Made by a program: the position numbers and the translations under genes. A DNA stretch of 64,000 nt from Sparus aurata (taxonomy: Eukaryota; Chordata; Actinopteri; Spariformes; Sparidae), in contig NW_022045105.1 in assembly GCF_900880675.1 (NCBI RefSeq), positions 62,001-126,000 on the forward strand, given 5' to 3'. Below the pieces are notes generated by a model. It was not told the DNA's origin. It searched no databases and worked only from the letters and a program-made list of their open reading frames with translations. Shown here in pieces: positions 42,992 through 55,500 of the stretch; position 1 is the first letter of the stretch; every line of letters starts with the position of its first letter.

Positions 42992-45900
42992 ATGTCAGTA
43001 TCAGATAACGTAACACGTAGCAGCATAAATGATAAATTTACATTGGTCTCATGGAATGTAAAGGGATTGGGTCATGTGATTAAAAGGGGTCGCGTCTTCT
43101 CGCATCTCAAGTCATTAAAACCAGACGTAGTTTTTCTTCAGGAAACGCACATCGGTGTAAATGAGCAGCGCAGGTTGAGAGCAAATTGGATCTCACAAGT
43201 TTATCAAGCACCTTTTACCCGCAAGTCTAGGGGGGTTGCTATTCTTTTCCGAAAAGATATACCATTTAGTCTTGACTGTATGACAGCAGACCCATATGGC
43301 AGGTATTTGATGATATCTGGACACATAAACTCCCTTCCAATAACGTTGCTTAACATCTATGGTCCAAATATCGATAATCCTGATTTCTTCCGTAAAGCAT
43401 TTGATTTGATACCGGACTCCACCCCGAATGTTATTATTGGAGGAGACTTTAATTGTTATCTGGACCCGGTCCTGGATAGGTTTTCTACAAAGCCACCTCC
43501 CACTATAGCTTCAGTGGGAATTCTGAATGATTTAATTAAAACAAGGAATATGGTTGAAATATGGCGCCTGCAGCATCCTACAGATAAGGAGTTTTCTTTT
43601 TATTCTCATGTCCATAAGTCTTACACTAGGATTGACTACTTTCTGATAGCTTCTGAATTACTGCCTAGTGTTACTAATTCTACGTATCATAATATTTTAA
43701 TATCTGATCACAGTCCAGTTTCTCTTAACTTCAGAAATATCCTATCTAGACCAAAATACAGCTGGCGCTTCAACCCTCTTCTTCTTGAAGACCAGTCTTT
43801 CATTGAGCATATGAATGCACGTATAAACGAATTTCTTGTTACAAATGATAATGGGGAGGTTTCGGATTCTGTTTTGTGGGAGGCCTTCAAAGTAGTTACA
43901 AGGGGCCACATTATTTCATTTGAATCCACCAAGAAAAGAGAATTTAACAATCGTCTTAAGGACATTGAAAAAATGCTTCCTGTACTGGAAGAGGCTTATA
44001 AATCTTCCCTCTCATCCGCTGATTACAATAAGATCTTGAAATTGAAATATGAATATAACACCATTCTTAATAAACGTGTTGGTAGTCTTTTATTAAAAAA
44101 TAAACAGAAATATTTTGAACTTGGAGATAAACCAGAGAAGCTGCTAGCTAGCCAACTTAAAGGCGAAAGGGCTAAACAGGCCATTCATAGGATAAAATCC
44201 AAACCAGGCAGACTCCTAACCAATCCGAGAGAGATAAATGCGTGCTTCAGGGACTTCTATAAGGAACTGTATTCTAGTAAAGTAAAGGCCACTGAAGCAG
44301 ATTTCTGTAACTTTTTTGCTAATTTAAATGTTCCCCAATTAGATAGTGCGGCGAGAGATGACTTAGATGCCCCATTTTCTGAAACTGACCTCTTGAATGC
44401 TATTCGAGCCTTCCCCTCTGGAAAAACATCCGGCCCAGATGGCTTTGGCTGTGAATTTTATAAATCATTTCATGACAAAATAGTTCCACTCATGCTGAGA
44501 ATGGTGAAAGATTCTATGAGAAATAAGACGCTCCCCAGTTCATTATATGAGGCAAATATCTCCTTGCTTTTGAAAGGGGGAAGGGAAGCGGTGGATCCTG
44601 CAAGTTACAGACCGGTTGCTCTCTTAAATTGTGATCTGAAAATAATAACTCAAGTTTTGGCTACAAAATTAGGTAGGCATATTTCCACAATTATACACCC
44701 TAATCAGACTGGATTTATCCCAGGTCGGTTTTCTTTTAGTAACGTCCGTCTGCTTTTAAATACAATATATTCAGTACATGGGGAAAATACACAGGCTGCT
44801 ATTTTATCTCTTGATGCCCAGAAGGCATTCGATCAGATCGAATGGCCTTACATGCTGAAGACTCTAAAGCAATTTGGATTTGGGGAAAGTTTTATTGAAT
44901 GGGTGAAAATGATTTATCTTAAACCAGTATCCTCTATTCTCACTAATTCAGATAGGTCCCAACCCTTTGAGTTACAGCGGGGTGTAAGGCAGGGCGACCC
45001 TCTTTCTCCTCTTCTCTTTGATATTACCTTGGAACCACTTGCAATAGGTATAAGGGGTCACCCAGATATTCATGGTGTAAAGTTTGGTAATGTCGAAAGC
45101 CTTGTTAATCTGTATGCTGATGATTTATTGATCTGTTTATCAGACCCAGTGGTCTCAGTTCCCAACCTCCTGAATTATATAGAATCATTTGGTAAATTGT
45201 CTGGGTACACAATTAACTGGGACAAATGTGAGTTCATGCCATTGACTAACATGTGCCCTATTTTCGTGAAATCTTTGCCATTTAAATTGGTTACTACCCA
45301 TATTAATTACCTTGGCCTTAAGATTTCCAGAAACCCCAAACTCTTACTGAAATTGAATTTTTTGGATATGGTGGATAAACTAAAAGCTAATATTAAGAAC
45401 TGGAAACTGCTCCCTCTCTCAATGATTGGCCGTATAAATGCCATTAAAATGGTTGCACTTCCAAGGTTCTTGTATCTTTTTCAAAACCTCCCTATTTATT
45501 TGCCGTTACATTTTTTTAAACAACTAGATTCAGTTGTCCTGTCATTTGTTTGGGCAGATAAACCCCCTCGCATTTCTAAAGCCCATCTGCAGAAGAACGT
45601 AAAAAGCGGGGGTCTTGGTCTCCCGATTTTTAGGCATTATTACTGGGCTGCAAATGCAAGGGCTCTCATTTTCTGGCAGGGGGGTTCTCCTCATGATGAC
45701 TGTTCCTCTCCGCTCTGGTTAAAAATTGAATCCATGTCTGTATCACAAACTTCGCTCCCAGCGTTGCTCTTTTCAATTGCACAGCCATCCCACAAGTTAT
45801 TTGGTAACAATTTTGTTCTTAGCAATTCTTTGAAGATATTGAGTCAAATAAGAAAAGCCCTTGGATTACCAAATGTTTCATTAAATGCACCAATAGCGGG

Positions 45901-46636
45901 TAATCATTTGTTTAAACCAGGCTTGACGGATGGGGTGTTTCTGGACTGGAGAAAGAGAGGCCTACGTTGCATTTCTGATTTTTACATAGATAACAATTTT
46001 GCTTCTTTCCCTCTGCTCCAGGCTAGATATCACCTCCCTCAGTCACATTTTTATCGATATTTACAGGTCAGACATTTTGTAAGAGAACATGTTTCGGATT
46101 TCCCATTAAGACCACATAATTATAATTTTTATGATACATTTCTCTTACAACCAAACTCCAGGCATTTGATTTCCCGCTTTGTTACTGCTTTTGAGATGCC
46201 AGTGAGTACCAGTCATCTCAGGGATATATGGTCAAAAGAACTGGGAGTTCCACTGTCAGAGGAACTATGGGAGGAGGGCCTGTCCAGTATACAGAAGTGT
46301 TCTATAAACTCAAGATATCGCCTAATTCAATTTAAAGTCCTACATAGACTGCATTACTCCAAAACTAAACTTAATAGAATATTTGAATCAGTGTCTCCCA
46401 TGTGTGATAGATGTAACAGAGCCGAAGGTTCACTCTCACATTTATTTTGGTATTGCCCAGTGCTGGACAGCTTTTGGAGCGACATATTCAATTGGTTCTC
46501 TAAGCAATATAAAATAATTATTCAACCAGACTGTAACCTTGCTATTTTTGGTTCCTCTGAAAGGACATCGACCCTCCCTTCCCACTGTAAGCAGGCTCTC
46601 AAAACAGGCATGGTAGCAGCCAAAAAATTAATTTGA
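42992..46636 (+). CDS. LINE ORF2 endonuclease/reverse transcriptase
   Basis: 1214 residues from MSVSDN to TGA. APE endonuclease: SWNVKGLGH (about 20), FLQETH, NIYGPN, GGDFNCYLD and SDHSPVSL. Reverse transcriptase: GFIPGRFSFSN, SLDAQKAFDQIEW, RQGDPLSPLLF and YADDLLI. C-terminal Cys/His motif: CDRCNR...HLFWYC. It performs target-primed reverse transcription in the nucleus. The reading frame continues for 52 coding-like codons after the TGA to TAA at 46793-46795, giving a total close to the usual L1 ORF2 length. The TGA is also present in the unit 1 copy. The protein is probably functional or nearly so if the missing tail is dispensable. Confidence 0.93.
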   Translation: MSVSDNVTRSSINDKFTLVSWNVKGLGHVIKRGRVFSHLKSLKPDVVFLQETHIGVNEQRRLRANWISQVYQAPFTRKSRGVAILFRKDIPFSLDCMTADPYGRYLMISGHINSLPITLLNIYGPNIDNPDFFRKAFDLIPDSTPNVIIGGDFNCYLDPVLDRFSTKPPPTIASVGILNDLIKTRNMVEIWRLQHPTDKEFSFYSHVHKSYTRIDYFLIASELLPSVTNSTYHNILISDHSPVSLNFRNILSRPKYSWRFNPLLLEDQSFIEHMNARINEFLVTNDNGEVSDSVLWEAFKVVTRGHIISFESTKKREFNNRLKDIEKMLPVLEEAYKSSLSSADYNKILKLKYEYNTILNKRVGSLLLKNKQKYFELGDKPEKLLASQLKGERAKQAIHRIKSKPGRLLTNPREINACFRDFYKELYSSKVKATEADFCNFFANLNVPQLDSAARDDLDAPFSETDLLNAIRAFPSGKTSGPDGFGCEFYKSFHDKIVPLMLRMVKDSMRNKTLPSSLYEANISLLLKGGREAVDPASYRPVALLNCDLKIITQVLATKLGRHISTIIHPNQTGFIPGRFSFSNVRLLLNTIYSVHGENTQAAILSLDAQKAFDQIEWPYMLKTLKQFGFGESFIEWVKMIYLKPVSSILTNSDRSQPFELQRGVRQGDPLSPLLFDITLEPLAIGIRGHPDIHGVKFGNVESLVNLYADDLLICLSDPVVSVPNLLNYIESFGKLSGYTINWDKCEFMPLTNMCPIFVKSLPFKLVTTHINYLGLKISRNPKLLLKLNFLDMVDKLKANIKNWKLLPLSMIGRINAIKMVALPRFLYLFQNLPIYLPLHFFKQLDSVVLSFVWADKPPRISKAHLQKNVKSGGLGLPIFRHYYWAANARALIFWQGGSPHDDCSSPLWLKIESMSVSQTSLPALLFSIAQPSHKLFGNNFVLSNSLKILSQIRKALGLPNVSLNAPIAGNHLFKPGLTDGVFLDWRKRGLRCISDFYIDNNFASFPLLQARYHLPQSHFYRYLQVRHFVREHVSDFPLRPHNYNFYDTFLLQPNSRHLISRFVTAFEMPVSTSHLRDIWSKELGVPLSEELWEEGLSSIQKCSINSRYRLIQFKVLHRLHYSKTKLNRIFESVSPMCDRCNRAEGSLSHLFWYCPVLDSFWSDIFNWFSKQYKIIIQPDCNLAIFGSSERTSTLPSHCKQALKTGMVAAKKLI

Positions 46637-47024
46637 CTTAACTGGAAATCTCCATCATCCCCTTGCTTTAAGAGGTGGCTTAACGAAATGGTTTTTGTTT
46701 CAAGGATGGAACAGATTCGCCTTAGTAGAGGGAATGCACCTAAGCATTATGAGAAAACATGGAAACCATTTTTGGCCTTACTTGATGAGACCTAAATGAC
46801 CAATAATATGAATCAGGCTGCTATGTGGTATTTGTAATTCATTCAGTTTCCTGTATTGTTTCTGTACTGACCAAAGCTTTGATTTTCCTCTCAGGGTAAC
46901 AATGTCAGGTGTTGTATGTCCATTTTGTATGTAGGTTTTTGGTTTTTTTTGGTTTTTTGTTTCCTTTCTCTGTCCTTTGTTTTTTGTAAAGAATTAAAAA
47001 AGTATAAATAAAATATTCGAAAAA

Positions 47025-47040
47025 AAAGTATGTTTTTGTG
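47025..47040. repeat. 3' target-site duplication of the unit 3 LINE
   Basis: Exact 16-bp copy of 41577-41592 directly after the A tail. Confidence 0.9.
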
Positions 47041-47710
47041 TCTTGTGGTGCTTCTCCTCTGCTCTGCTGCCCTTTAGCTCCCTCTTGTGGTGAATCTCGT
47101 GTCCTGCGCTCTCAGTCTGACAGCTCTGACTCTTCATCCAGCCCTGAACTGATCTTATAACAAAGCTGCTTTTATATTCAACATGACTAAGAAGTAGCTC
47201 ATATTACAGTAGTTACTGTTTAATGTAGGCTGGTGCAAACTGACACGTTTTACAAGGAAATAAACATCCTAATGTTTTGCATTTTAAAGCCGAATTTACA
47301 AGAAGTCACCAGTGATTAAGGATTTGTCAAAATTATATTCAAGGATATTCATTGAAATGTGCCGTATTTAATAATGAATGGTGTCCACATCAGCTGTGAA
47401 AACATTCTGACCAACACATTCTACTCTTGATTGGAACTTCAATACCCAGAAATCCTCTGTGGTGACGTCACTAACAGTTTGAACATGTCAACCCCCAGAC
47501 TCCCTTATGAAATCTCTCCATTTAGTGAGTTTTTCAGTTAGGAGACACTTTATAACCTCCTGAAACGCTGTTTGTGACTGATTCTTCATTATTTGGGCCT
47601 TCTTGTAAATTCGGCATGTGTTAGCTCGTTGTGGGTCGTGCTGCAGCCCCCTCAGTCTAACAGGAAGACTCCCAGTCAGTCACACGCCTCTCTGGCTGTT
47701 TCCTCCTCAC
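47041..47710 (+). promoter_or_regulatory. 5' flank of NLR gene 3
   Basis: Collinear with 3522-4192, including the CRE-like GTGACGTCAC near 47461 and TTATAA near 47549. Promoter role inferred. Confidence 0.4.
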
Positions 47711-47729
47711 AGTTTACTTTCACTTTCTC
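47711..47729 (-). promoter_or_regulatory. ISRE/IRF-binding-like element, NLR gene 3
   Basis: The minus strand reads AGAAAGTGAAAGTAAACT, the same as upstream of gene 1. It lies about 50 bp before the leader exon donor at 47778/47779. Confidence 0.55.
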
Positions 47730-47778
47730 TGACAGTTGTGTTGCAGATAGTTTTCTCCGTCTGAACCTCCAGCTGAAG
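47730..47778 (+). other. Probable 5' UTR exon of NLR gene 3
   Basis: Matches the gene 1 leader, ending AAG then GTAATG. The 5' limit is unknown. Confidence 0.5.
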
Positions 47779-48568
47779 GTAATGTAATGAATCTGACATG
47801 TTCGACTCGCTAACACAAGCTCTACTTTTCATTGTTACACCGGAAACAGCACAAAAAGTGAAGCTCGGTTGTTTATTTCTCGACGAACTCGTTTAAGTTT
47901 AAACTCGGGACGACGGAGGAGAAACAACTGCCGATAAGAATATCCGCCATTTTGTGCCGATACCTGCTTACTTACTGAAACACAGCCAACACAGACTGAC
48001 GACAGTTTAACTACCTTGGTTAAACATCTTTGAGTATTTAGAGTTTCACTGTAGAAGCTTAACTTCTTCTCATTATTCATATTATTACTCCGCGGTGTGT
48101 TACGTCATGTGACCTCAGACCTCAGCTACGTCACACAGGTGAAGCACACTCGCAACCATAAAGTAAACAAGTGTTATGTTCGTGACATAGGTCTATATTA
48201 TATATTATATTATATTGTTGAGCTTGTAACACATTTAGTAGTCACACATGAGGTTAAACTCAGATCGCTGCTCTTTGTATCAGAGTAAGATGACGAGCAG
48301 AATCTGTAAAAGATTCACTACATAAAAAACATGTTGGAAAACTCTTTTCTTACAAGCATTAATATTTTATTGATCACATATATATGAATATATGTAATAT
48401 ATTTTCACATAAACAAGAAATAATTTTTAGGCTCGATGTCGAGACACTTTTCTCCCTGAACTCAAAATGAATGCAGTTAATTTATCACATGCAGGTAAAA
48501 TCATGTTAGATGTAATAACAGAAGCACACTAGCAAAGTGTTGGTTGTCTATTAACAACAACAACAATG

Positions 48569-48602
<34 letters not shown>

Positions 48603-49307
48603 ATCAGTGTCTTTATTTTTCTTGATGTTTTTCTGACATTAAATACATTCAAGTGAAATATTTATGAACAAACTCAGACAACAGTAAATATGTTAATAAA
48701 TAGAAACTATTAGAGTTTTAAATGATTATTATCAACAGAGGTGGATTGAAACTTAGTACATTTACTCAAATACTGTATTTAGGCTCTAATATTTCTTTTT
48801 ATGCAACTTTATATTTCTACTCCACGACATTTTAAAGGCAAATATTTGTCTGACAGACTTTAATTCATAGTTAGTTTTCAGTTTCTCCCTGCTGTCCTGC
48901 CAAGTGAAGACTCTGTGTCGTTTGGTCTTTAAGATGTCAAAAGTTGTGGAGAACACTTGACAGTTTCTTAGAGCCAAACGTTGTTTAGAATAATAATTTC
49001 ATTGGTGTGTGTGTTGCTGTGTAATCTTTGCTTCACACCTCTTGAATTTAGTCCATTAAACCACTGATAACCACTGACCAATCAGGAGCTGCGCTGTGTG
49101 ATTCTGCAGCTCATCTTAGTTTTTAACATTTTCATTTTATTTGTTGAATGTTTCAAACATTTTGTCCTTTCTCTCTTTTTCAAAGGTCACTTTATACTTC
49201 TTGTTGTGAAATAATTGTTTTATGTTCAAATTTTCATGGTTGAAATGAATAATAGTCAATTAATGTTCAGTTGATGTGCAGATGAATGATTTGTGTTTCC
49301 TCTCTAG
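47779..49307 (+). other. Intron 1 of NLR gene 3
   Basis: Collinear with gene 1 intron 1 but without the solo LTR (empty site CCAAT near 49078). It has a longer AAT microsatellite at about 48555-48600. Confidence 0.55.
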
Positions 49308-49328
49308 ATGAAAGTGTGTGTGAGTTGA
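49308..49328 (+). promoter_or_regulatory. uORF upstream of the NLR gene 3 start
   Basis: A six-codon frame whose TGA now ends 5 nt before the main ATG, because the original start codon has become TTG. Confidence 0.45.
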
Positions 49329-49333
49329 GCAGC

Positions 49334-49524
49334 ATGAATCAGTGTGAGGACAGAGAGGAGGGAGGCCCTCCCTCTAAAACCACTGGACCTGGACCTGGAC
49401 CTGGACCTGGACCTGAACCTGGACCTGGACCTGGACCTGAGCCCAGCTGTGTGTCCTTCAAGAGTGACCAGTCAAATCATCGTCTCACTGATTTTAAAGG
49501 ACAACCAGCTCCTGCTGTAAAGAG
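49334..49524 (+). CDS. NLR gene 3 coding exon 1
   Basis: 191 nt. It begins MNQCEDREEGGPP, with a Gly-Pro tract intermediate in length between genes 1 and 2. Confidence 0.78.
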
Positions 49525-52500
49525 GTGAGCTGTTAATAACATTAATATGTGACTGATTCATGTTTTAACTGTGGAGAAAGATGTTTTTTGAAACCTGATG
49601 TTTATTTTCAGCTTCGTTCTTCTTCACTTAAATGTATCTTCTCACTTTAGAAAGCTGCCCAATAGAACCAGTCTTCAACTCTTCATTTCACTTTATTGAA
49701 TTAGTTTGGTCCAATATTCTCTGAAGGTTTATTCCTGATGTTTTCCACTATTTTATGGACAGAAGCTTCTGTGTCTGAAGACTAGAAAGTGAATTAACAT
49801 CTCTGGTGGTCTTCTTCTCTGTCCAACAGGAGACCAGCCTCTACTGGACCTGGACCTGGACCTGGACCTGGACCTGAGCCCAGCTGTGTGTCCTTCAAGA
49901 GTGACAAGTCAAAGGAATTTTTTGTTGATTTCAAACAAGCACATTCCTCAGACAGACAGTAAGTTGTTGTCCTGTTGCTCTCTGTTGATGTTTGTCCTCA
50001 TTAAATCCAGTCTGACCAGTTGTCCTGATGGTCTTCATGTTCTCAGAGTGATGATGGAGGTCAGAGCAGGATTAGTATTAAAGGAAAGGGTTCACATTTC
50101 TTCATGTCCGTCCCTGAACAACTCTGACAGGACAGTGTTCCTCCTGTGGACAAACAGCAGTGACTCACCTCCTGCTGAAATCTGAGTCCTGCTGCTGAGG
50201 AGAGGAAGGGCTGTGTGTTATATCTGACGTTACAAGGGTCCGACCCAACTGGACTTCATGGGGCCGGTACCAAAACCATATGAAGAGTAAAAAACTGTGA
50301 TAACTGATACATCGGCCAATTAGATATAAAATATATAAAAACAAATAACTTATTTTCTGATCTCTTAAATATAGTTCAAACACTTGAGACAAAGATATGA
50401 ACTGAAGTCAGAACATTTTACTGTTTTACAATATTTATTAAATATGCAAAAATAATAAAGTTATACAAACAGGTCTAAAGTTACATGGAGCATTTTTAAA
50501 CTCAGACTTTAAGCATTTTTTCTTCCCACAAGTCATGTCTACATGAATATTGCTTATTTACAAATGATGAATTCATTAGTTTCTTTATATTTAGGCGGTT
50601 GTGTCATTAATCACCCAAAAGCAACACACAAAATAGTCAATAAATGACTTTCGGGTCACAAATCAGACAAATTAAATATCAAAATCAAGTTTGTACGAAA
50701 AACAAACCAGTAATTTAGTTTTTTGGTATCTGATTCAAAGTTTTGCAGACACAATGTGACTGATTCTTCATGATTCCTCCACAGAGTCGACCAGGAGAGC
50801 TCAGAGGTTCCCAGAGGTCCGTCTGTCCAGCAGCATCAGACACACCTGGACTCCATATTTATGGTCTGTACATGAACAACAACTACTTTTGCATCCAGTC
50901 TGTTCACAATGATCTTCATGCTGCACTTTACAGACCAGTGGTGAATCTGTCCAACATGGATCTGATGTTAGATGTTGTCATCCACATAATATTCTGTTTC
51001 AGCTGCTGGAGGAGAACATTGTTACTTTTGTGAAGAACGAGCTGAAGAAGGTCCAGAAGGTTCTGAGTTCAGATCCCTCTGAATCCTCAGAGAGTCAGAG
51101 GGAGGATGAGGAGGTGTTGGACGGTGAGGATGAAGAGCAGAGGAGGAGCAGCAGAGAGGCATTTCTGAAGATCACACTTCACTTCCTGAGGAGAATGAAA
51201 CAGGAGGAGCTGGCTGACCGTCTGCAGAGCAGTAAGACGATTTCTCTAAAGATTTAACATGATGGATCATTGAGACAATTTCTAATGTCTCAACAGATGG
51301 AGGAAAAACATGGAAAACATGTTTATATGTGCTATTTTAGGGGAAGGAAACTGTCATATTTTCTTCATAAATGTCTTGATCATTTTTGTTGTGTCTTCAT
51401 TTAGAACATCTTGCTGCAGTTTGTCAGCGTAAACTTAAATCTAACCTTCAGAAGAAGTTCCGGTGTGTGTTTGAGGGGATCACTAAAGCAGGAAACCCAA
51501 CCCTTCTGAATCAGATCTACACAGAGCTCTACATCACAGAGAGAGGGACTGCAGAGGTCAATGATGAACATGAGGTCAGACAGATTGAAACAGCATCCAG
51601 GAAACCACACAGACCAGAAACAACAATCAGACAAGAAGACATCTTTAAAGTCTCACCTGGAAGAGATGAACCAATCAGAACAGTGATGACAAAGGGAGTG
51701 GCTGGCATCGGGAAAACAGTCTTAACACAGAAGTTCACTCTGGACTGGGCTGAAGACAAAGACAACCAGGACATACAGTTCACATTTCCATTCACTTTCA
51801 GAGAGCTGAATGTGCTGAAAGAGAAAAAGTTCAGCTTGGTGGAACTTGTTCATCACTTCTTCACTGAAACCAAAGAAATCTGCAGTTTTGAAGAGTTCCA
51901 GGTTGTGTTCATCTTTGACGGTCTGGATGAGTGTCGACTTCCTCTGGACTTCCACAACACTGAGATCCTGACTGATGTTACAGAGTCCACCTCAGTGGAT
52001 GTGCTGCTGACAAACCTCATCAGGGGGAAACTGCTTCCCTCTGCTCGCCTCTGGATAACCACACGACCTGCAGCAGCCAATCAGATCCCTCCTGGGTGTG
52101 TTGACATGGTGACAGAGGTCAGAGGGTTCACTGACCCACAGAAGGAGGAGTACTTTAGGAAGAGATTCAGAGATGAGGAGCAGGCCAGCAGAATCATCTC
52201 CCACATCAAGACATCAAGAAGCCTCCACATCATGTGCCACATCCCAGTCTTCTGCTGGATCACTGCTACAGTTCTATACGATGTGTTGACGACCAGAGAG
52301 GGAGGAGAGCTGCCCAAGACCCTGACTGAGATGTACATCCACTTCCTGGTGGTTCAGGCCAAAGTGAAGAACGTCAAGTATGATGGAGGAGCTGAGATAG
52401 ATCCACACTGGACTCCAGAGAGCAGGAAGATGATTGAGTCTCTGGGAAAACTGGCTTTTGATCAGCTGCAGAAAGGAAACCTGATCTTCTATGAATCAGA

Positions 52501-55500
52501 CCTGACAGAGTGTGGCATTGATATCAGAGCAGCCTCAGTGTACTCAGGAGTGTTCACACAGATCTTTAAAGAGGAGAGAGGACTGTACCAGAACAAGGTG
52601 TTCTGCTTCATCCACCTTAGTGTTCAGGAGTTTCTGGCTGCTCTTCATGTCCATCTGATGTTCATCAACTCTGGAGTCAATCTGCTGTCAGATGAAGCGC
52701 AGTCAACATCCTGGTGGTCTGAGGTTTTCACAGGAAAATCAACACGTTTCTACCAGAGTGCTGTGGACAAGGCCTTACAGAGTGCAAATGGACATCTGGA
52801 CTTGTTCCTCCGCTTCCTCCTCGGTCTTTCACTGCAGACTAATCAGTCTCTTCTTCGAGGTCTGCAGACACAGACAGGAAGTATCTCAAAAAACAATCAG
52901 GAAACACTCAAGTACATGAAGAAGAAGATCAGTGAGAATCTGTCCCCAGAGAGAAACATCAATCTATTCCACTGTCTGAATGAACTGAACGATCGTTCTC
53001 TAGTGGAGGAGATCCAACAGTACCTGAGATCAGGAAGTCTTTCAACAGATAAACTGTCTCCTGCTCAGTGGTCAGCTCTGGGCTTCATCTTACTGTCATC
53101 AGATGAAGATCTGGACGTGTTTGACCTGAATAAATACTCTGCTTCAGAGGAGGCTCTTCTGAGGCTGCTGCCAGTGGTCAAAGCCTCCAACAAAGCTCTG
53201 TAAGTGTGGAGAAGTTTCTTCAGAATGCAGTAAATGTGCTGTTATTGATCCTAATAGAAACAATTGTCTTGTTCTGCTTATTATTCTTTATCCAGACTGA
53301 GTGACTGTGACCTCTCAGAGAGAAGCTGTGAAGCTCTGTCCTCAGTTCTCAGCTCCCAGTCCTCTAGTCTGAGAGAACTGGACCTGAGTAACAACAACCT
53401 GCAGGATTCAGGAGTGAAGCTACTTTCTGCTGAACTGAAGAGTCCACACTGTGTCCTTGAAACTCTCAGGTCAGGATTCATTATTTTATGCCATTAGTTC
53501 ATGTAACTTTACAATTGGAGCAGGTCTTGATCATACTCCTAATATAATTCAATTTATTTAAGAGACCCAATATTTTCCTCATGAGCAAGCAGTTGTTACA
53601 GTGGCATGAAAAAACGGACTTTTAACAGGCACAAATCTCAAGCACAACCTGACTAAAGCCTGGTTCATGCTTCTGCGTCGCGGCGACGGCATAGCTACGT
53701 CATCGACCCTACGCCGTCATTGAGCATTCAAAGTTCTGCGACGAGGGAACGCGTTGTTCTGCAATTCACCGCCAAGCCACTAGGGGGGTGTGGCTGTGTC
53801 TTTGTTTGGTTTCGGGGGGTTCATATCAGATTCCTTGGATTTCTTCCGGTCAGACAGTAAACAATGGCAACTGAGATGGAGCGGGTGTTTTTGGAGTCTG
53901 CCTGGTCCATTTTTTCCGTGCTGCTCGTACCACAAAAACTTGAATGGCGGTGTTGTTATACTGTTGACCGGAAAAGCAACTGCCGGAAATGACGTTCTGA
54001 GCGGACCAATCACAGTCCTTGCCATTCGTGTCTCGACGCGTCGACGTGACGCATAGTCAGGATTTTTTGGAGGCGCATGAATATAATAAATATTAAACCC
54101 TTAAACACAGATGTGCACTTAATTATCAGGACTCTCAGCTGATTTGTGATGTGTGTTGTTTTGTGCGTCTGCAGGCTGTCAGGCTGTCTGATCACAGAGG
54201 AAGGCTGTACTTCTCTGGTGTCAGCCCTGGACTCCAACCCCTCCCATCTGAGAGAGTTGGACCTGAGCTACAATCATCCAGGGGACTCAGGAGTGAAGCA
54301 GCTTTCTGCTCGACTGGAGGATCCAGGCTGGAGACTGGACACTCTCAGGTATGTAGAGTCCTGCTGCAGCCACAGACAGTCAGTAGCCACATTCACACTG
54401 CACACTGCCAATTCTCTGCCTCTGTGTGAATTCCTCAGAGGTAGTGAGGGGTGAAATTTGGCTCCGGCAATGATCAGCCTCTGGAAGTAGTATCAGGGCG
54501 CATTATTGACAGACTGAACCAGTGTGAATGAATAAGCCAGCTGTGCATATCGAGTGCGTGTCGGTCTGACAGTCTGATAACAACACAGGTCCTTCACTCA
54601 ACTAAGTAAAGACAAATGTCCCACAAACCAAAGTTACATGACCAAACAAAAGCTGAGCAAAGAAAATACAGCAGATCCACGTGACTTCAGTGAATTTTCC
54701 CCCAGAAAACAGCCTCCGTCCCCGTTAGTGAGTCAGACAGCGTCGAGTTTACTGATGGAAATTATTTACTTATGTAATTGAGATCCTGATCCACCAAACA
54801 TCCTTGAAAGTGACAAAGTTACGTTTTTAGCTCTAAATCACTACACGTTATAACACCATCCATATGATTATAAAGTATTTGTGGCTTTAGATTGACAGAA
54901 TGAAAACGGGGTAACACCTTAAAAATACACAGACGTCATCATCATGATGTGTAGGTCACGCCTCTATAGGAGCCGCAGCGTCGAATTACACGTCAGTTTG
55001 TGATCAAGGCGGAGCTGCTTCACTCTGTGTGAGCGACCAACGGCAGAGAATTGGTGAAGCGCTGCTGCGTTTGGGTAGTTATCATTATAACAGCCTGCAG
55101 GGGCAGGAAAGTTTCACTGTTTTGCACCACCAGCTAAATCAAATGACAGAAGACATTCAGTGATGAATCATCTGCTCCATTGATTAACATGATATGTGAC
55201 CTGTGCAGAGCTGCAGCTCTCTACAGTAGTTGGTGGACTTCTGGTTTAATGCTGTTGTAATTTACTTCAGCCTGGCTCGTAGCTGCTGACTCAGTTTCAC
55301 TCTCAGCTGTTCTGAGTCTGTTAAAGTGCAGCTGGTGGAAATCCAATGTTTCCTGATTTTGCTGCTTCAAAATAAAAGCTTTCAAATAACTACATAATGC
55401 AGGACCTTCATTTTGAAAGATTTATAGGAAGTGTTGAATGCAGGAAGATCGCGTGACAACTTTGCATGAATGGACTTTTAATTTCTCTTCTGCAGCAGCA

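Larger units (their letters stand above)
41593..47024 (+). mobile_element. Full-length L1-superfamily LINE, unit 3 copy
   Basis: Complete non-LTR retrotransposon of about 5.4 kb with a 159-bp 5' UTR, ORF1 (41752-42627), a 364-bp inter-ORF gap, ORF2 (42992 to TGA 46634-46636 or TAA 46793-46795), a T-rich 3' UTR and an A tail, bounded by a 16-bp perfect target-site duplication. Both ORFs are open. The same insertion is present upstream of NLR gene 1, so it predates the duplication. Confidence 0.95.
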
